A stretch of DNA of 18,128 nucleotides from CAZCQG01 sp964500775. Its GTDB lineage: Bacteria > Campylobacterota > Campylobacteria > Campylobacterales > CAZCQG01. Under the pieces are notes generated by a model. It made no database searches. It was given only the letters and a program-made list of their open reading frames with translations, and was not told the DNA's origin. This document shows, in pieces, positions 14,283-18,128 of this stretch. The DNA is taken from positions 1 through 18,128 of the forward strand of contig CAZCQG010000041.1 in NCBI GenBank assembly GCA_964500775.1, in the 5' to 3' direction. The first letter of the stretch is position 1, and each line of letters begins with the position of its first letter. Made by a program: the position numbers and the translations under genes.

Positions 14283-15146
14283 ATGAATAGAATTCTCGTA
14301 ACAGGCGCAAACGGGCAACTGGGCAGTGAGATACAAGCGTTAGCAAAGGAGTCTGGGTATACCTATCTTTTTACCGATAGAGAGGAGCTAGACATTTGCA
14401 ATGCACAAAAAGTCGCAGAATTTTTGGATATAAACGGTATAGAGATTATTATCAATTGTGCCGCCTACACCGCAGTAGACAAAGCCGAATCCGAGCAAGA
14501 AGCGGCCTATAAAATAAATGCCGAAGCACCTAAAAATCTCGCTACGGAATCCAAAAAAAGAGGTATTGTCCTCATTCATGTCTCTACCGATTATGTGTTT
14601 GACGGGACAAGCTGCGTCCCATACAAAGAATCCGATACGCCAAATCCGATAGGAATCTACGGCAAAAGTAAACTTGCGGGCGAAGAGGCGATAAGGGAAA
14701 TAGGATGCAAAGGGGCTATCATCCGTACTTCGTGGCTCTATAGCAGTTATGGGGCGAATTTCGTAAAAACGATGTTGCGGCTCGGGGCTGAACGGGAGAA
14801 ACTGGGTGTGGTATTTGACCAAATCGGAACGCCGACATATGCGAGGGATTTGGCAAAAACGATTCTTGGAAATATAGAAACATTCGCCGCAAAAGAGGGG
14901 GAGGTATACCACTTCGCAAACGAAGGGGTATGCAGTTGGTATGATTTTGCCAAAGCGATTATGCAGACGGCGGGACTCCCTTGCAAAATCAATCCGATAG
15001 AATCTTTCGAATACCCTACACCCGCAAAAAGACCCCATTTTAGCGTGTTTAACAAAGCGAAGATAAAAAAAGAGTTAGGGATAGAGATAGCGTATTGGAA
15101 GGACGCTTTGAATGAGTGTTTAATACAAGCGGGAGTGAAAGAGTGA
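14283..15146 (+). CDS. rfbD: dTDP-4-dehydrorhamnose reductase
   Basis: 287 residues from ATG 14283, giving the canonical N-terminus MNRILVTGANGQLGSEI. An in-frame ATG at 14262 inside rfbC would add seven residues that do not fit the family; however the best Shine-Dalgarno (GGAGG, 14265-14269) is rather far (13 bases) from 14283. VSTDYVFDGT and the Tyr/Lys pair in YGKSKLAGE are the family's catalytic features. It reduces dTDP-4-keto-rhamnose to dTDP-L-rhamnose using NAD(P)H, the last step of the pathway. Its TGA overlaps the rfbB GTG start. Confidence 0.94.
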   Translation: MNRILVTGANGQLGSEIQALAKESGYTYLFTDREELDICNAQKVAEFLDINGIEIIINCAAYTAVDKAESEQEAAYKINAEAPKNLATESKKRGIVLIHVSTDYVFDGTSCVPYKESDTPNPIGIYGKSKLAGEEAIREIGCKGAIIRTSWLYSSYGANFVKTMLRLGAEREKLGVVFDQIGTPTYARDLAKTILGNIETFAAKEGEVYHFANEGVCSWYDFAKAIMQTAGLPCKINPIESFEYPTPAKRPHFSVFNKAKIKKELGIEIAYWKDALNECLIQAGVKE

Positions 15147-16129
15147 ATATTTTAGTGACGGGATGTGCGGGTTTTATAGGGAGTAACTTTATCCCCTATT
15201 TTTTGGAAAAATACTCCGGTTATCATTTGATAAATCTTGATTTACTTACGTATGCGGGGGACTTGGAAAATCTCAAAGAGATCGACGGTCATCCGCGGTA
15301 TACGTTTATCAAAGGGGATATTTGCGATAGGGCACTTGTGGAATCGATATTTCGAGACTATGATATAGAGGGAGTGATCCACTTCGCCGCCGAATCACAC
15401 GTAGATAACTCCATAGTCAATCCCGACGTGTTTATAAAGACCAATATCGAAGGGACGTTTACGCTGCTTGACGTCGCGTATAAAACGTGGGGCAAAGGGA
15501 GTGCGAATAGATTCCATCACATCAGCACCGACGAAGTGTACGGTACGCTAGGGAGCGAAGGGCTATTTACCGAAAAAACCCCTTACGCGCCAAACTCCCC
15601 GTATAGCGCTAGCAAAGCATCAAGCGATATGATAGTGCGCAGCTACCACCACACCTACGGGATGAATACGATCATCACCAACTGCTCCAATAACTACGGT
15701 CCGAAACAGCACGCCGAAAAACTCATCCCTACCATCATCAGAAACGCCATCAACGGAAATCCGATCCCCATCTACGGCGACGGGAAAAACATCCGCGATT
15801 GGCTCTATGTGCTAGACCACTGTAAAGGAATCGACCTCGCGTTCCACAAAGGAAGTGCCGGAGAGACGTACAATATCGGCGGGAGAAACGAAAGGGATAA
15901 TAACTATATTGCCGACAAAATATGTTCCATCCTCGATGCACTCAAGCCCAAAAATAACGGCAAAAGCTACAAAGAGCAGATAACTTACGTGACCGACAGA
16001 TTGGGGCATGACAGGCGTTACGCTATAGATGCTACAAAGATAGAGACCGAGCTTGGCTGGAGGGCGGAAGAGAATTTTGAGAGCGGGATAGCGAAGACCA
16101 TCAAATGGTATCTTGATAGGGAGAGCTAA
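15143..16129 (+). CDS. rfbB: dTDP-glucose 4,6-dehydratase
   Basis: 328 residues from GTG 15143, which overlaps the rfbD stop as GTGA and has GGGAG about 8 bases upstream. A longer GTG start (15116) would add nine residues ahead of the conserved NAD motif and is unlikely. GCAGFIGSNF is at 7-16, the catalytic T129-D130-E131 lies in ISTDEVYG, and the Tyr/Lys pair is Y154-SAS-K158. It converts dTDP-glucose to dTDP-4-keto-6-deoxyglucose, the second step of dTDP-L-rhamnose synthesis, although it is encoded last: the gene order A-C-D-B differs from the common B-D-A-C order. This is the last gene of the nucleotide-sugar run; a gap of 97 bases follows. Confidence 0.96.
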   Translation: MNILVTGCAGFIGSNFIPYFLEKYSGYHLINLDLLTYAGDLENLKEIDGHPRYTFIKGDICDRALVESIFRDYDIEGVIHFAAESHVDNSIVNPDVFIKTNIEGTFTLLDVAYKTWGKGSANRFHHISTDEVYGTLGSEGLFTEKTPYAPNSPYSASKASSDMIVRSYHHTYGMNTIITNCSNNYGPKQHAEKLIPTIIRNAINGNPIPIYGDGKNIRDWLYVLDHCKGIDLAFHKGSAGETYNIGGRNERDNNYIADKICSILDALKPKNNGKSYKEQITYVTDRLGHDRRYAIDATKIETELGWRAEENFESGIAKTIKWYLDRES

Positions 16130-16158
16130 ACACGGCATAGAGCCGTAAAACTACCAAT

Positions 16159-16164
16159 TATAAT
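16159..16164 (+). promoter_or_regulatory. Candidate -10 box upstream of the lipoprotein genes
   Basis: A perfect TATAAT lies 62 bases before the first lipoprotein start, in the only sizeable gap on the right half. No good -35 is seen 16-18 bases upstream, as is common in Campylobacterota. Transcription would begin near 16171 and include the hairpin at 16202-16219 in the leader. Confidence 0.4.
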
Positions 16165-16201
16165 TTCACAAATAGTTTCTTGGAATAACAGTTGCTTCAA
16201 T

Positions 16202-16219
16202 ACTCCAAAAATTTGGAGT
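16202..16219 (+). promoter_or_regulatory. Hairpin overlapping the ribosome site of the BamE-like lipoprotein gene
   Basis: ACTCCAAA and TTTGGAGT form an 8-base inverted repeat around two A residues. The right arm contains GGAG (16215-16218), the probable Shine-Dalgarno placed 8 bases before ATG 16227. Folding in mRNA would hide the ribosome site, although a 2-base centre forces opening of at least one pair. It could be a translation control hairpin, a palindromic protein site, or chance. Confidence 0.35.
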
Positions 16220-16226
16220 TTGCCCT

Positions 16227-16805
16227 ATGACAAAACTTCTTTTACCGCTGTCACTCATCCTGCTGTTGGGGGGGTGTACTACCAGTAAGACGCTAGAGAG
16301 TGCGAAAAACCTGTTTAAATTCAGCGACAAAGACAAGCCGACCGCAGCGAGTACTTTGGAGACTGCAAGGCAACAAATAAACATCAGAACGAGCAAGAAT
16401 AGCGTTCGAGCCATAATGGGCGATCCGCTGATGATAAGGCGAAATGCCAACGGCGAAGAGGTTTGGGCATACGATAAGATTTATATCGGTGCACGTAAGA
16501 TACGAAACGACAGAATGAGCTTTTTGGATATGAACGGCTTTGAATACGTCATAGGTGCAGGGATAGGTTTGCTCATATCAAATATCGGTATCAACTTTTT
16601 TGACATCAATAAATACAACGATGCAGATACGTATAAAAAGATGCTTTATGTAACCGGCGCAGGCGGCGGTATCGCTTTGATCGATTATCTCAAAGACGGC
16701 GGGTTTAAAAGCTATGCCCTCAAAGACGAAGAGACGCTTACGATTCTTGTTGCGTTCCGCGGCGATAAAGTTTCAAGACTCAACTACCACTACTCACGGT
16801 TTTAA
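16227..16805 (+). CDS. Lipoprotein with BamE/SmpA-like domain
   Basis: 192 residues. The signal peptide ends in a lipobox LGGC with lipidated C17, so the protein is predicted to be exported and acylated, probably in the outer membrane. Residues about 58-85 (SVRAIMGDPLMIRRNANGEE, then VWAYD) resemble the core of BamE/SmpA/OmlA proteins, where a conserved G-x-P turn follows a helix; a second strand-like stretch (LTILVAFRGDKVSRL, 171-185) matches the end of that fold. Between them sits an unusual insert with two hydrophobic glycine-rich segments (about 108-126 and 141-155), not expected in a plain BamE domain; these might contact the membrane. ATG 16227 has GGAG 8 bases upstream. A second lipoprotein gene follows after 12 bases. 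Confidence 0.75.
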   Translation: MTKLLLPLSLILLLGGCTTSKTLESAKNLFKFSDKDKPTAASTLETARQQINIRTSKNSVRAIMGDPLMIRRNANGEEVWAYDKIYIGARKIRNDRMSFLDMNGFEYVIGAGIGLLISNIGINFFDINKYNDADTYKKMLYVTGAGGGIALIDYLKDGGFKSYALKDEETLTILVAFRGDKVSRLNYHYSRF

Positions 16806-16817
16806 AAGGAGTATATT

Positions 16818-17366
16818 ATGAAGAAATATCTATTTTTGGCGGCTTTATCCTTGAGCCTCGGAGGGTGCATCACCCAAACAACACTAAACGACACGCTAAG
16901 CCAGCTCACTCAAAGAAATTATCAAAGCAGGGATTATAAAGTCGCGTCGTCGTCTCTTTTTAAAGTGACCGTCGATACGTTGAGCGATGAGAAATATATC
17001 ATCAAATACACCGATCCAAAACAAGGAATCATCACGGGGCAAAAAATCAAAGACAATCTCGTGATAGACCTCAATGCGTTGGTAAAAAAAGAGAGCGGCG
17101 GATCAAGCTTACGGTTTAATATATCAATGAGCAAGGTTTCATTTTTCGGCGGTAGAAATGAAGCGATAGATGACGAAGACTATTACAAGTACCTATTTAC
17201 AAAAGTAGAAAAATCTATCTATCTTGATAAGAATCTCTACAATTCCAAAGGGAACTATCGTCCAAACGCATACAGCAGAAGTTATGATAGTTATCAATAC
17301 GACTATAAATATAACGTCATAGAAAACTATGACAATCCAAACTACAACCAGTATTACGCGTACTAA
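16818..17366 (+). CDS. Lipoprotein of unknown function with tyrosine-rich C-terminus
   Basis: 182 residues. A signal peptide with lipobox LGGC (C17) predicts export and lipidation. The middle (about 40-130) is a soluble alpha/beta-looking region (LFKVTVDTLSDEKYIIKYTD and SLRFNISMSKVSFFGG) of no family I recognise with certainty. The last 36 residues (147-182) contain 12 tyrosines with many Asn, Asp and Ser, probably a disordered tail. A strong ribosome site (AAAAGGAG) precedes ATG 16818. It lies 12 bases after the BamE-like gene and 6 bases before the SH3-like gene, so the three likely form one transcript. Confidence 0.75.
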   Translation: MKKYLFLAALSLSLGGCITQTTLNDTLSQLTQRNYQSRDYKVASSSLFKVTVDTLSDEKYIIKYTDPKQGIITGQKIKDNLVIDLNALVKKESGGSSLRFNISMSKVSFFGGRNEAIDDEDYYKYLFTKVEKSIYLDKNLYNSKGNYRPNAYSRSYDSYQYDYKYNVIENYDNPNYNQYYAY

Positions 17367-17372
17367 TAAGCG

Positions 17373-18113
17373 ATGATGAAAAAGCTCTTTGTATCCCTTT
17401 TTCTAGCGGCTGCCCTTTTCGCGCAGGACGGAAACGATGAGAATCCCGATGATGCGATAGAGGCGATGCTGCTCAAATTTGCTAGCGAATCGTTTTTAAA
17501 CGAGTTTGAATATATGAAAGCGCAAGTGGGGGAGAATACCAAAGAGATTCAAAACATCAAGGATATATTCTATTCCGACGATTTTCTCGCGGCGAAAAAA
17601 GATTCTAAATCACTAGAGGATAGCCTCAAAAAACAGATTATTGAGGTAAAAAAAGAGAAAGCAAAACTCCAAGGCGAAGTCGACACTCTCAAAAAATCGC
17701 AAGACGAATTATTAAAAAAACTTAGTGCCATCGAACAAAAACTCTCCGAAACTCCCAAAGAATCCAAAAGCGAATCGACTACGAAGAAGGCAGAAAAGAA
17801 GAAGAAAAGCGGCATCGTTCGTGATATTGATATGAGCGCTTTTATGGGGTATTACAATTCAATCCAAGAGCAGAAAAAAGACCCTGTTTTAGAGAAGTTC
17901 AAACCTACGACCTATAAACTCAATAAAGACGCAAAGACCTATGATAAGCCGAACGGCAAGGAACTAAGCACTTTCAAGAAAGGGAGCGTAATCACTTCGT
18001 ACCAAAAGATGGGCTCATGGTACAGAGTAAGCGGCGTTATCATTTCGGGCAAATGGAAAAAACAAGAGAAAGAGGCGTGGATACAGGAGGGTGATATAGA
18101 GGTGAAGAAGTAG
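17373..18113 (+). CDS. Secreted coiled-coil protein with C-terminal SH3-like domain
   Basis: 246 residues. The N-terminus is a Sec-type signal peptide with probable cleavage at ALFA-QDG (after about residue 17); there is no lipobox. A highly charged helical region (about 75-126, KQIIEVKKEKAKLQGEVDTL and following) should form a coiled coil, followed by a low-complexity Lys/Ser linker (about 127-147). Residues about 181-245 resemble a bacterial SH3 domain (DKPNGKELSTFKKGSVITSY, then GSWYRVSG and EAWIQEGDI), a fold often used for binding peptidoglycan or proteins in the periplasm. Two ATG codons are adjacent (17373, 17376) and the ribosome site is weak, which suggests coupling to the upstream lipoprotein gene. 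Function unknown; an envelope-structural role is inferred from layout and neighbours. Confidence 0.78.
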   Translation: MMKKLFVSLFLAAALFAQDGNDENPDDAIEAMLLKFASESFLNEFEYMKAQVGENTKEIQNIKDIFYSDDFLAAKKDSKSLEDSLKKQIIEVKKEKAKLQGEVDTLKKSQDELLKKLSAIEQKLSETPKESKSESTTKKAEKKKKSGIVRDIDMSAFMGYYNSIQEQKKDPVLEKFKPTTYKLNKDAKTYDKPNGKELSTFKKGSVITSYQKMGSWYRVSGVIISGKWKKQEKEAWIQEGDIEVKK

Positions 18114-18126
18114 GCTTGCCTACTTC
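18107..18126 (+). terminator. Hairpin at the end of the lipoprotein/SH3 gene run (possible terminator)
   Basis: GAAGTAGGC and GCCTACTTC form a perfect 9-base inverted repeat around TT, overlapping the stop codon of the SH3-like gene. The position fits an intrinsic terminator; whether a T-run follows cannot be seen because the window ends two bases later. Confidence 0.45.
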
Positions 18127-18128
18127 AA

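Noticed and set aside
14388..15038. 216-codon minus-strand open frame
   Set aside because: Antisense to rfbD, cysteine/arginine-rich without any domain; explained by codon bias of rfbD.
16132..16146. ACGGC/GCCGT hairpin just after rfbB as the operon terminator
   Set aside because: The stem is only 5 pairs and is followed by A-rich rather than T-rich sequence, so it is too weak to call.
1..18128. CRISPR array, tRNA or rRNA genes, phage or toxin-antitoxin genes
   Set aside because: No regularly spaced direct repeats, cloverleaf-like segments or recognisable genes of these kinds were found by reading both strands.

Overview
The window looks like chromosomal DNA of a Campylobacterota (epsilonproteobacterial) species. 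The basis is protein style (the AMMECR1/radical-SAM pair, a Cache-domain kinase with a variant G1 box, tightly overlapping genes), moderate GC, frequent GTG/TTG starts and gene packing with almost no intergenic space. The phylum call is an inference; no rRNA or other marker is present.

Left half (1-5944, minus strand, read right to left): one probable seven-gene operon. It runs YajR-type MFS transporter, AMMECR1-domain protein (AmrA), TtcA-type tRNA 2-thiocytidine synthetase, AmrS-type radical SAM enzyme, a short membrane protein of the type found in Bat clusters, a BatA-like and a BatB-like von Willebrand A protein. The last one runs off the left edge. Most junctions are 4-8 base overlaps or gaps of 2-8 bases, so translation is probably coupled. 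The Memo partner (AmrB), the MoxR ATPase and the DUF58 protein that usually accompany these families are not in the window.

Divergent junction (5945-6133): this holds one copy of a structured dispersed repeat of 121 bases, bounded by a perfect 27-base inverted repeat. A second, diverged copy of 110 bases forms the 3' end of ttcA (3215-3324) in opposite orientation. The cores are about 89% identical. The bounding arms differ in sequence between copies, yet each copy keeps its own arms complementary: 6 compensatory pair changes, 4 G-U-compatible changes and no disruptive change over 21 aligned pairs. This is the most unusual signal in the window.

Right half (6134-18113, plus strand): rdgB (XTP/dITP pyrophosphatase, TTG start); a Cache-domain sensor histidine kinase; then a run of eight overlapping nucleotide-sugar genes, manC-gmd-fcl (GDP-mannose to GDP-L-fucose), galE (UDP-galactose), and rfbA-rfbC-rfbD-rfbB (dTDP-L-rhamnose). 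The kinase overlaps manC by 4 bases, so sensing and surface-sugar supply may be co-expressed. No glycosyltransferase, flippase or polymerase is present, so the consuming polysaccharide locus must be elsewhere. After a short promoter-containing gap come three envelope proteins: a BamE-like lipoprotein, a lipoprotein with a tyrosine-rich tail, and a secreted coiled-coil/SH3-like protein. The window ends in a hairpin that may be a terminator.

No rRNA, tRNA, CRISPR array, transposase or phage gene was seen. No stretch over 300 bases lacks a gene.
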